Below, piece after piece: positions 56,689 through 64,000 of a stretch of DNA of 64,000 bases (positions are counted from its first letter, which is position 1; the number at the start of each line of letters is the position of its first letter). The notes beneath the pieces are model-generated. The model worked only from the letters and a program-made list of their open reading frames with translations. It had not been told where the DNA came from and did no database searches. The translations under genes and the position numbers were made by a program. Source of the DNA: Qipengyuania flava. GTDB taxonomy: Bacteria; Pseudomonadota; Alphaproteobacteria; Sphingomonadales; Sphingomonadaceae. The stretch lies in the NCBI RefSeq assembly GCF_011762005.1, contig NZ_JAASQU010000004.1:62001-126000 (forward strand). Reading direction: 5' to 3'.

Positions 56689-56807
56689 TGCGGGTCGTTT
56701 CGTGGGCAGTGCACCGCCACAGTGCGGAGCGGCGCTGAATAGGTACTGAAGCGTGCGCTTTAAAGCCCCGGCTTGCGCCGCGCGACGCTTCGCGGCAGGA
56801 GCGCGGC

Positions 56808-57266
56808 ATGAGCGACACACCTGCCCCCAAGTTTCTCGGCGCCAATACCGCGCTGCCCGCTTCACCCGAAGAAGCCGAGCTCGACTATGTGCCCAACCCA
56901 CGCGCAGAGCAGCTCTATATGGTGCGCTTCGCCGCACCCGAATTCACGTCGCTCTGCCCCGTTACCGGGCAGCCCGATTTCGCGCATGTGGTCATCGACT
57001 ACGCACCCGGCGAAACCATCGTCGAATCGAAAAGCCTCAAGCTGTTCCTTGGCTCTTTCCGCAATCATTGCGGCTTCCATGAGGATGTAACAGTGGGAAT
57101 CGGCCAGCGACTGTTCGACGAGATGAAGCCCCGCTGGCTGCGAATCGGCGGTTATTGGTATCCGCGCGGCGGGATCCCGATCGACGTGTTCTGGCAGAGC
57201 GGCCCCCCCCCCGAAGGCCTGTGGCTGCCCGATCAGGGCGTCGCTTCCTATCGCGGTCGCGGGTAA
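56808..57266 (+). CDS. queF: NADPH-dependent 7-cyano-7-deazaguanine reductase
   Basis: The 152-aa unimodular QueF reduces preQ0 to preQ1 in queuosine synthesis. The thioimide-forming Cys is C50 ([11 protein letters not shown]), with D57, and the NADPH motif ESKSLK lies at 73-78. Length is that of the short type. GGCAGGAGCGGC precedes the ATG. It is divergent from the Pro/Thr-rich protein gene. I see no preQ1 riboswitch in the 119-bp leader. Confidence 0.94.
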   Translation: MSDTPAPKFLGANTALPASPEEAELDYVPNPRAEQLYMVRFAAPEFTSLCPVTGQPDFAHVVIDYAPGETIVESKSLKLFLGSFRNHCGFHEDVTVGIGQRLFDEMKPRWLRIGGYWYPRGGIPIDVFWQSGPPPEGLWLPDQGVASYRGRG

Positions 57267-57628
57267 GCGACGCTGCGGTCGCGAGTATCCGGCCGCCCAC
57301 CAGTTCCGTTCACAGCGAATGTGCGATTGCCGACGCGCGGGCGCTCCGGCTGAAAGCTTGCGCCAAACGTAGCGTTAGGTTTCGTTTTGCAAGTCAATAT
57401 TTGCCTGCGCCATCAGTGTCGCACGACCACGTTCACACCCAGACGCATGACGCCAACGAAATTTCCTCCTCCCGTATAATCGCGTTATATCTGTCACTTA
57501 ACCGGTAGAGCGAACCGTATCCTCGAACCGGAACGAAGTCTCTCGATCCAACTTGCATTGACGAACCCACTACGTGTGGCTACCTCGGGATCACAGCAGT
57601 GGAAGACTGCGACTGGAGGGAGATCGGA
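57267..57628 (+). other. 362-bp intergenic region upstream of the TonB receptor
   Basis: No gene is visible here. The middle is more AT-rich than the surroundings. TATAAT occurs at 57475-57480 without a good partner. TTGACG at 57558-57563, spaced 17 bp from TACCTC, is a weak sigma-70-type candidate that would place a transcription start about 36 bases before the receptor ATG. No riboswitch or clear operator palindrome was found. Confidence 0.4.
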
Positions 57629-59950
57629 ATGACTTGGGCATCGAAATGCAGCACTCTCGCATTGGTGGCCGCGATGGCAGCAGCCAGCCCCGCGCAAGCG
57701 CAGGATGCGGAGGGTGACGAGAGCGCCGCTTCGCAAAACAACGAAAACCAGCTGACGACAATTGTCGTCACCGCGCAACGCCGCGAGGCATCGGTCCAGG
57801 ATACTTCGGCCGCGATCTCGGCCTTTTCGGGTGATGCGCTGGAGGAAAACCGGACACTCTCGTTCGAGGATCTCGCAGGGCAGGCAACCTCGCTGTCCTT
57901 TACCGCGCTGTCGCCGCTCGACCAGGAATTCAATATTCGCGGGATCACCAATACCCGCCTCGACTCGCCCTCTGCCGACCAATCGGTCGGGATTTTCGTC
58001 GATGACGTCTACGTGGGGCGTTCGGGCCTGTTCAATTTCGACCTGTTCGATGTCGACCGCGTCGAAGTGATCCGCGGTCCGCAAGGCGTGCTGCTGGGCA
58101 AGAACGTGGTCGGCGGCGCGATTAGCATCTACAGCGCGCGTCCCGAATTTTCCTATGGCGGCAGCCTGACCGCTTCCTATGGCAATTACGACGAAAAGCT
58201 GGTGCGCGGCCATGTGACCGGGCCGCTGTCCGAAGCGGTCGCCGCCCGCCTTGCATTTCAGGTGCGCAACCGCGACGGCTTCAATCAGGACATCGTGCAC
58301 GATGTCGATCTCGACAATGTCGACAGCATCCAGCTGCGCGGACAGGTGTCCTTCGAGCCGCTCGATTCCGACTTCGCCGCGGTCGTCATCGCCGATTACA
58401 CCAATGACGATTCCAACGGGTTCCACTCGGTCGTGTTCGACGGTCCTGCCGCCGGCGCCGGTCCGTGGAGCACCGCACGGGCCCAGGTTGCAGCACTGCG
58501 TCCCGAGGGTCTCGACGTGCGAGAAAGCCTGCCCGATTACCAGACCTACAAGGGCGACGTGGCGCCGACCCCGCAGCAGCTTCACCGCGAAGCCTTCGGG
58601 CTCGCGCTCAACATGTCCTACGATTACGGCTTCGCCACGCTGACGAGCGTGACCGGCTATCGCGAGGGCGAAGCGTACAGCGTCTACGACCAGACCGGGA
58701 TCGGGCCGAGCAATCCCTTTGGCATTACCCTCCCGCTGCTGTTCCGTTCGCCGGTGCGCGAGCGCGAGGAAATCAACCAGTTTACGCAGGAACTGCGGTT
58801 GGTCTCGTCCGAACAGGATGAACGCGGCTTCGACTTCATCATCGGCGGCTATTACCAGCACGACGAAGTGAGCAAGGACGACATTATCTCGTTCGAGATC
58901 GCCGTCCCCGCGATCCCCACGCTGAACGGCCAGTCCGCATGGTTCAACGAGGGCACCAACGAGGCTTTCGCCATCTTTGGCCAGCTCGGCTATCGCTTCA
59001 GCGAGAAATTCCGCGTGGTCGGTGGGGTCCGTTACTCACGTGACGAGAAGAGCGGCGTCGTTCGCGGGCTGGCGCTCGAGACGGGCGATCGCTTCACGCC
59101 GAACGATCCGGTTCCGTCTTCGCCGCTGTCGCCGACCTATCCCGAAGGCGGCGGCTACACCACGTCCTATTCGGACAGCTGGGAAGAACTGACCCCGCAG
59201 ATCACCGCGGAGTTCAAGCCGAATGACAACATCCTGCTCTACGGGACTTTCTCGACCGGCTTCAAGGGCGGCGGTTTCGAGGACGATCCGGCCAACCCGC
59301 TCGCCGCGCAGAGCAGCTACGACCCCGAAACGGTCGACAACATCGAGATTGGCGGCAAGTTCGAACTGTTCAACCGCGCCGCGCGGCTGAACATCGCCGG
59401 CTTCTCCATGCGCTACAAGGATCTGCAGGTCACGCAGACCTCGGATGTCTGCCTGTGCAACATCACCGACAATGCTGCCGATGCGAAGATCAAGGGCATC
59501 GAGGCGGAGTTGCAGGTGCTGCCCTTCTCCGGCCTGCTGCTGAGCGGTGGCCTGACATTGCTGGACACCGAATATATCGAGTTCACCGACTCGGTGGGCA
59601 ACGTCAATGACGGCAAGTTCCTCCAGCGCACGCCCGATTACCAGTTCAACGTCTCGGCACGTTACACCACCGATCTGGGCAGTTGGACCGACGGCTTCTC
59701 GGCCAATCTCAGCTACAGCGAACAGGGTGGCATGAGCTGGAACCCCGAAGGCTCCGCGAACGAAGACGGCTACGGCCTGCTCGACGGTCGCATCTCGATC
59801 AGCCCCAACCCCGATCTCACCTTCTCGATCTGGGGCCGGAACCTGACCGACAAGCTCTACCGCACGAATGCGATCGCCTTCTTCGGCGATGAAACCTCGC
59901 GCCTCGGCGCACCGCGCACCTATGGTGCGGAGATTTCGATCAACTTCTGA
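57629..59950 (+). CDS. TonB-dependent receptor (outer membrane)
   Basis: The 773-aa receptor has a signal peptide (MTWASKCSTLALVAAMAAAS, then QAQ), TonB-box-like TTIVVTAQRREASVQDTS, a plug with RVEVIRGPQGVLLGKNVVGGAIS, and a 22-strand-type barrel ending in YGAEISINF. ATG 57629 has a GGAGGGAGATCGGA site. A terminator follows, then a convergent operon of MFS, SDR and NTF2-like genes. By location it is the candidate import receptor for that operon's substrate, which is inference. Receptors of this size commonly serve non-siderophore ligands in sphingomonads. Confidence 0.9.
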   Translation: MTWASKCSTLALVAAMAAASPAQAQDAEGDESAASQNNENQLTTIVVTAQRREASVQDTSAAISAFSGDALEENRTLSFEDLAGQATSLSFTALSPLDQEFNIRGITNTRLDSPSADQSVGIFVDDVYVGRSGLFNFDLFDVDRVEVIRGPQGVLLGKNVVGGAISIYSARPEFSYGGSLTASYGNYDEKLVRGHVTGPLSEAVAARLAFQVRNRDGFNQDIVHDVDLDNVDSIQLRGQVSFEPLDSDFAAVVIADYTNDDSNGFHSVVFDGPAAGAGPWSTARAQVAALRPEGLDVRESLPDYQTYKGDVAPTPQQLHREAFGLALNMSYDYGFATLTSVTGYREGEAYSVYDQTGIGPSNPFGITLPLLFRSPVREREEINQFTQELRLVSSEQDERGFDFIIGGYYQHDEVSKDDIISFEIAVPAIPTLNGQSAWFNEGTNEAFAIFGQLGYRFSEKFRVVGGVRYSRDEKSGVVRGLALETGDRFTPNDPVPSSPLSPTYPEGGGYTTSYSDSWEELTPQITAEFKPNDNILLYGTFSTGFKGGGFEDDPANPLAAQSSYDPETVDNIEIGGKFELFNRAARLNIAGFSMRYKDLQVTQTSDVCLCNITDNAADAKIKGIEAELQVLPFSGLLLSGGLTLLDTEYIEFTDSVGNVNDGKFLQRTPDYQFNVSARYTTDLGSWTDGFSANLSYSEQGGMSWNPEGSANEDGYGLLDGRISISPNPDLTFSIWGRNLTDKLYRTNAIAFFGDETSRLGAPRTYGAEISINF

Positions 59951-60005
59951 CCGTCGGTTACCCCAAGGCGCGGGCAATCCTCTTCATGCCCGCGCCACCC
60001 CATAG

Positions 60006-60042
60006 AAAAGGGCCCGTAGTCGCGACGACTGCGGGCCCTTTT
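60006..60042. terminator. Bidirectional terminator
   Basis: AAAAGGGCCCG.AGTCG pairs with CGACT.CGGGCCCTTTT around a CGA loop, with A-run on one side and T-run on the other. It separates the rightward TonB receptor from the leftward NTF2/SDR operon and suits both. Confidence 0.9.
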
Positions 60043-60064
60043 CCCATTAGGCGTAACCGGGTGA

Positions 60065-60595
60065 TCAGCCGCGCTGATATGTCAGATCTTCGGGTGCCTT
60101 GCGACCCATCACCATATCCGGATGCGCGGTATCGAATGCGCCGAGGCACCAGGTCTCGGATGCCGGCGCGTCGCGGTTCCAGTCGAACACGGCACGCCGA
60201 TGCGCGATCCGCCATTCACCCTCGCGCCGCTCGAACCGGTCGAATGCGCGTGCGCCCGTCAGCGTGTCGAACTCCACCCCGTCTTTGGGAAAGCGCGCGA
60301 AAGTGAGGATGTAGGTTTCGACAAAGGCGGTGTCCGACCCGTCGAATTCGATGTGCACATTGCCGATGAAGTGCTGCATCACCGGCTGGTTCTGGCGCAT
60401 CCGGCCGGCCGCTTCTTTCAGATACGGCACCGCCGGTCCATTATAGGCGGGGCCATGCACTTCGATGGCATCCTCCCAATAGCAACTCAGAAGCAGCGCC
60501 TCGTCACCCCGGTCGATCCCGCGCGCATAACGCATGATACAATCCGAAATATCCTGGCGAGCGAGCATCGTCTCGATCGTATTGGCGTGGGCCAT
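60065..60595 (-). CDS. NTF2-like/SnoaL-type protein
   Basis: The 176-aa NTF2-fold protein opens IETMLARQDISDCIMRYARGIDRGDEALLLSCY and has the conserved FIGNVHIEFDGSDTAFVETYI and EGEWRIAHRRAVFDWNRD blocks (seen as short runs). Members include ring hydratases and small dehydratases/isomerases of aromatic or polycyclic pathways. The last gene in a leftward operon, its ATG follows the SDR stop by one base. Catalysis cannot be assigned; a His-Asp pair typical of the fold is present. Confidence 0.78.
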   Translation of the reverse strand: MAHANTIETMLARQDISDCIMRYARGIDRGDEALLLSCYWEDAIEVHGPAYNGPAVPYLKEAAGRMRQNQPVMQHFIGNVHIEFDGSDTAFVETYILTFARFPKDGVEFDTLTGARAFDRFERREGEWRIAHRRAVFDWNRDAPASETWCLGAFDTAHPDMVMGRKAPEDLTYQRG

Positions 60596-60596
60596 G

Positions 60597-61352
60597 TCAG
60601 CGCCTCCCGTCGGGATTGCGCAGCCCGGCGGCCATCGAGGCCTTGAGCGTGGCCGGGTCGCGCGCGAGGAAAGCGCGTACCGAGACCGCATGCGGATCGG
60701 TGTCGTGTTCCTCGATATTGTGCTCGACCGCCACGATGCCCGCCTTGCCAATGTCGCGCGGGGTCGATTTTTCGACCCAGGTGACATGCGCGGCCATGCG
60801 TGTGTCGACCGACCCGACGATCAGCGAATGCAGCGTGGTCCCCTGCAGCGCCAGTTCGGGCCGAAGGCAATCGCCCGCCGCACGCATGGCGAATTTCGAC
60901 GGGCTGTATCCGCCCATCGACGGTACCGGCACGATGCCGCCTGCCGAAAGGACGTTGACTACCGCCCCGCCGCCATTGGCCTTCAGTACCGGCGCAAAGG
61001 CGCGGATCATCCGCACGGGCCCGAGATAGTTGACCTCCATGGTCTGAAGGATGTCGGCTTCGTCTTCCGCAGTCAGCAGCGTGTTGCCTAAATTGAATGC
61101 CCCGGCATTGTTCACGAGCAGCGTGAGGTCGGTGCATTGCCCCGCGGCCGCCGCGACCTGTTCGGGACTGGTGACATCGAGTTCGATCGGCACAAGCCGG
61201 TCATCCGCCGCAGCCGCGGCTTCGGCATCGGCCATGCGTCGCGCGGCGACATAGACCTTGCTTGCGCCATGCGCGAGCAGCTCCTGCACGAAGCCTTCGC
61301 CGATTCCCCGGTTCCCCCCGGTGACCAGCGCAACACAATTTTCGACCTTCAT
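60597..61352 (-). CDS. SDR family oxidoreductase (operon member 1)
   Basis: The 251-aa classical SDR has the cofactor site VTGGNRGIGEGF, VNNAG, and the catalytic YSPSK (Tyr and Lys) with upstream Ser. The C-terminus (ARDPATLKASMAAGLRNPDGRR) is unusually basic. I chose ATG 61352 (MKVENCVALVTGG); earlier codons lie inside the previous gene. It lies between a second SDR and the NTF2-like gene with 1-bp spacing. The substrate is unknown. Confidence 0.85.
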   Translation of the reverse strand: MKVENCVALVTGGNRGIGEGFVQELLAHGASKVYVAARRMADAEAAAAADDRLVPIELDVTSPEQVAAAAGQCTDLTLLVNNAGAFNLGNTLLTAEDEADILQTMEVNYLGPVRMIRAFAPVLKANGGGAVVNVLSAGGIVPVPSMGGYSPSKFAMRAAGDCLRPELALQGTTLHSLIVGSVDTRMAAHVTWVEKSTPRDIGKAGIVAVEHNIEEHDTDPHAVSVRAFLARDPATLKASMAAGLRNPDGRR

Positions 61353-61353
61353 C

Positions 61354-62202
61354 CTACTCTCCCGTGATATCCTGATAGAAATCGGCAAAGGCGGCCTCGC
61401 CACCTTGATATCCGCGTGGTTCCGGCATTGCGGCGAGCGCGGAGGGAGCGTCGGGCGAGAAACGCATGGTCGCGCTTTCCATCGCCCGCGCGGCACGCAC
61501 ATGCCCGGCGCCTGCGACCCAGATTTCGCCCGAGCGATCGCATTCCGCGCTCGCCAGCCAGGCACACGCTTCTGCGGCGCCTTCGGGTACGAGCAAGGGA
61601 TCCGGCTCCTGGCCCGGTTGGGCCGTCATTTTCGTGGCGGCGTATGGCGCAATGACATTCACGCCGATCGCATCGCGCCGCAATTCGGCAGCGAGGCTCA
61701 GCGCATAGCCGTTGAGCGCGCCTTTCGAAGCTGCATAGGCACTGCGCCCGCGCACGCCGTGCAGCCCGCCGGTCGACGAAACGAACACGATCCGTCCCGC
61801 AGGCGACCGGCGCAGGTGGGGCAGTGCGGCTTCGACAAGGCGATGGTTGGCGGTAAGATTGATCGCCAGCACCTGCTCGAGCTGCGTGTCGCCAGCGCCG
61901 ACCTTGACCGCGGGGCCGCTGATGCCAGCGTTGAGCACCAGCGCGTCGAGCCGCCCCCAGCGATCGATCGCGGAAGCCACGATACGCTCGGCCGCCCCGG
62001 GGGCATCTACCGCATTCCCGTCGGTCATGGCCGTGCCGCCCGCATCAGCGATCCGGCGCACCACTTCATCGGGCGTGAACGGACGATCCGCGTGCCGGCG
62101 GTTGTTGACCACAACCGCGATACCCTTGGCCGCCAGCGCCTCCGCAAAGGCGGCCCCCAGGCCGTTGCCGGCTCCCGTCACTATTGCAATTCTGCCTGTC
62201 AT
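61354..62202 (-). CDS. SDR family oxidoreductase (operon member 2)
   Basis: The 282-aa SDR has VTGAGNGLGAAFAE at residues 7-20, LNAGISGP, and catalytic YAASK. It resembles the multifunctional/peroxisomal HSD17B4-type SDR (RRHADRPFTPDEVVRRI, EIWVAGAGHVRAAR). The C-terminal extension beyond the fold (residues ~225-282) is longer than in simple SDRs. ATG 62202 was preferred; an alternative start at 62262 would overlap the regulator gene. The substrate is unknown. Confidence 0.82.
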   Translation of the reverse strand: MTGRIAIVTGAGNGLGAAFAEALAAKGIAVVVNNRRHADRPFTPDEVVRRIADAGGTAMTDGNAVDAPGAAERIVASAIDRWGRLDALVLNAGISGPAVKVGAGDTQLEQVLAINLTANHRLVEAALPHLRRSPAGRIVFVSSTGGLHGVRGRSAYAASKGALNGYALSLAAELRRDAIGVNVIAPYAATKMTAQPGQEPDPLLVPEGAAEACAWLASAECDRSGEIWVAGAGHVRAARAMESATMRFSPDAPSALAAMPEPRGYQGGEAAFADFYQDITGE

Positions 62203-62245
62203 ACCGACAAGGCTAGACGGGTAGGTTCGATAATGAAAGCTTAAA

Positions 62246-63172
62246 TCAGGCAGCGCCCTCATCGAGTTCGAAGGTCACGTCCTGCGGCCTGATCGGTTCG
62301 TGACAGCACGAGCACACGACCTGCGGATCGAGTGCCTTGCCGCAGCTCTTGTGGAAGAGCACGACCGGGGCGCCCTCGGGCGAGGCATAATAGCGATCGC
62401 CCCAGATCATCAGCATCAGCAGCACCGGGTAATATTCCACGCCCTTGCGCGTCAGCCGGTATTGCGAACGCGAAGGTGCCTCGGGATCCGCCTGCTGGCG
62501 AATGACCCCGATCGATTCCAGCCAGCGCAACCGTTCTGCGAGGATATTCGTCGCCATGGCGGTGTCCTGGCGGATCTCGTCGAAATGGTTGAGATTGGTG
62601 AAGATCGACCGCATGATCAGGCTCGCCCAGCGGTCGCCCATCAGCTGCGCCGCCTCGTCCATCAGCGACGTGGCCGGTTCGGACGATGCGCGCTGCTGAC
62701 GCCGGCGGCTGTACACCGGCGCCATCAGGCCCAAGCCGGGCCCTTCGCGCCACTCGACGTCGAACGCGCTGATCGTCGCGCCGCAGCTGCCGCAGACGGG
62801 TTCGGGGGTAAACACCTTGCCGCAGGTCTTGTGCGTCAGCTTGACCGAGATCTTGCCCGACTTCGCCCACTCGGTTTCCCAGCGCAGCATCATCAGCGAG
62901 GTCCAGTAGACATCGCGCCCCTTCTCGGTGAGCACATATTCCGAGCGCGGCGGGGCGTCGCTGTACTGGCGGGTCTTCATGAGCCCGGCCGCAACCAGCT
63001 TCTTGAGCCGCGAGCTGAGCAGCGCCTTGAGCAGCCCCGTGCGCTGGCGAAAGCCCTCGAAGCGCCGTTCCCCGAACCAGCTGGCTTCGAGAATAAGCAG
63101 CGTCGGGGTGTCGCCGACTACTTCGAGGCTACGCCATATCGAACAGGTTCGAATCAGATTTGGAGCATTCAT
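62246..63172 (-). CDS. Tandem HxlR-family regulator with two His/Cys clusters
   Basis: The 308-aa protein is two winged-helix HxlR domains in one chain: residues ~10-105 (VVGDTPTLLILEASWFGERRFEGF) and ~168-262 (LMGDRWASLIMRSIFTNLNHFDEI). Each is followed by a matching metal-binding-like cluster: H114, C117, C127, C130 and H274, C277, C287, C290, in the same H-x2-C-x9-C-x2-C spacing. Single HxlR proteins form dimers, so this could be a covalent dimer. It probably controls the adjoining operon. It overlaps the MFS gene by 4 bp. Confidence 0.82.
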   Translation of the reverse strand: MNAPNLIRTCSIWRSLEVVGDTPTLLILEASWFGERRFEGFRQRTGLLKALLSSRLKKLVAAGLMKTRQYSDAPPRSEYVLTEKGRDVYWTSLMMLRWETEWAKSGKISVKLTHKTCGKVFTPEPVCGSCGATISAFDVEWREGPGLGLMAPVYSRRRQQRASSEPATSLMDEAAQLMGDRWASLIMRSIFTNLNHFDEIRQDTAMATNILAERLRWLESIGVIRQQADPEAPSRSQYRLTRKGVEYYPVLLMLMIWGDRYYASPEGAPVVLFHKSCGKALDPQVVCSCCHEPIRPQDVTFELDEGAA

Positions 63173-64000
63173 TGGGACCGTGGGTTAGCATGTCTTGCCG
63201 CCACGAAGAACAACGCAGCACCAATTGCATAGCCGAACGGTGCGACAATCGCCATTGCATTGCGAATACCATCCCCACCTGCGAAGAATGCATCGGCGAG
63301 CGCTGCGGTTACGCTTGGCCCCAGCCCGATGCCCACGGCATTGATGACGAAGACATAGGCCGCGGCAATCGTCGCGCGCATGCCCGCGGGGGCAATCTCC
63401 TGCAGCACGCTGGGCGCGGCGCTCACCACGGCGGCAGCGGCAGTAAAAAAGGCGACGAACAACAGGCCAGCTAGCCAGATATCAGGCACCAGCGGGAACG
63501 CCATAGCAGGGATGGCCGCCAGCCCGACGGCCATTGCGCAGAAGCGCAGCCGCGCGGAAGGGACCCCGCCTCCGATGCGATCCATCACCGCCCCGCCCCC
63601 GACCATGCCCAGCACGCCGCCGGCGATCAGCATCGCTCCCGCAATATAGCCCGTCGTCGAAAGATCGGTCCCGAAACCACGCATATACATGGCAGGCAGC
63701 CAGTTCACCGTGCCGAGCACCGACAGGTTGACCGCGGCAACTCCGCCAAACACCGACCAGTAGAAGCGCGACTTGCTACGCAGCTCGGCGCGCACCGCCG
63801 ACCATGGCAGCGCCTCCGCCTTGGACACGGGCTGTCCGGTGTGCTGCTGTTCGAGCGGGCGCGGATCCGGAATGAAGAGGAAAGCCAGCGCAATCAGCAA
63901 TCCGGGCAGGCCGGCGATGATGAAAGCGAATTGCCACGGGCGGACCTCGCCGAACAGCGGCAGCACCATCGTGTCCGCTTGTGCCACCAGCGCGACCACC
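63169..64000 (-). CDS. MFS transporter (C-terminal part, cut by window end)
   Basis: About 277 residues are visible on the minus strand, with the start beyond the right edge. The sequence has the central cytoplasmic loop (FLFIPDPRPLEQQHTG) and then about six helices of the C-terminal half of a major-facilitator permease (WQFAFIIAGLPGLLIALAF, AAYVFVINAVGIGLGPS). The pattern is that of Spinster-like (Spns) permeases paired with TonB receptors in sphingomonads. It should move the operon's substrate across the inner membrane. Confidence 0.85.
   Translation of the reverse strand, partial: VVALVAQADTMVLPLFGEVRPWQFAFIIAGLPGLLIALAFLFIPDPRPLEQQHTGQPVSKAEALPWSAVRAELRSKSRFYWSVFGGVAAVNLSVLGTVNWLPAMYMRGFGTDLSTTGYIAGAMLIAGGVLGMVGGGAVMDRIGGGVPSARLRFCAMAVGLAAIPAMAFPLVPDIWLAGLLFVAFFTAAAAVVSAAPSVLQEIAPAGMRATIAAAYVFVINAVGIGLGPSVTAALADAFFAGGDGIRNAMAIVAPFGYAIGAALFFVAARHANPRSQ

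Overview
The window is GC-rich, densely packed chromosomal DNA. It looks like an alphaproteobacterium of the order Sphingomonadales, most likely the Erythrobacteraceae (Erythrobacter / Qipengyuania / Altererythrobacter type). I infer this from two TonB-dependent receptors, a Mic60-like gene beside hemD/hemC, an extensin-like lipoprotein, a DUF2849-cysI-DUF934 sulfite reductase block, an NuoE-type helix-hairpin-helix protein, and a receptor/SDR/MFS cluster of sphingomonad style. The species is not resolved. I saw no insertion sequence, prophage, CRISPR array or rRNA, and one tRNA, tRNA-Thr(TGT).

Layout. 0-2 kb: Nudix hydrolase and SDR, then a leftward unit of two unannotated paralogous microproteins and pspC. 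2.2-7.2 kb: recF, then tesA divergent from an ABC-type pair (ybbA/ybbP arrangement). 7.5-10.2 kb: a TonB receptor. 10.4-13.2 kb: typA and an outer-membrane barrel protein. 13.4-17.8 kb: putP, gamma-glutamyltransferase, a VOC protein and an extensin-like lipoprotein. 17.9-23.7 kb: alpha/beta hydrolase, DUF3617 lipoprotein, uvrB, S10 carboxypeptidase and an orphan lipoprotein. 23.7-33.1 kb: dsbD/scsB-like, a ubiH-type monooxygenase, hemC-hemD-mic60, and divergent tsaD-gpsA-flippase. 33.2-36.8 kb: a VWA lipoprotein, an OmpA-microprotein-HhH operon and a single-domain response regulator. 36.9-45.1 kb: a Cys-rich copper-storage-like protein, then catabolism (glutaryl-CoA dehydrogenase, maleylacetoacetate isomerase, FAH, acyl-CoA dehydrogenase, crotonase, thiolase). 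45.1-48.4 kb: obgE, proB, an epimerase-like gene and tRNA-Thr. 48.5-55.6 kb: leftward sulfur genes, first cobA-DUF2849-cysI-DUF934-cysH, then sseA-metC-mscS. 55.6-57.3 kb: a Pro/Thr-rich membrane protein and queF. 57.6-64 kb: a second TonB receptor facing a leftward operon of MFS transporter (cut by the window end), double-HxlR regulator, two SDRs and an NTF2/SnoaL-like protein.

Functional links. The 48.5-52.3 kb operon covers APS reduction, sulfite reduction and the siroheme precursor step, with no flavoprotein reductase subunit. The hem locus pairs tetrapyrrole synthesis with a probable membrane-shaping Mic60 homologue. The last 6.5 kb reads as an uptake-plus-oxidation unit for an unidentified substrate, controlled by an unusual tandem HxlR protein with two matching His/Cys clusters. 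Most of the window is ordinary housekeeping. The least explained items are the two microproteins before pspC, the double HxlR regulator, the OmpA-microprotein-HhH operon, an EF-hand loop beside a lipobox, and three orphan envelope proteins.
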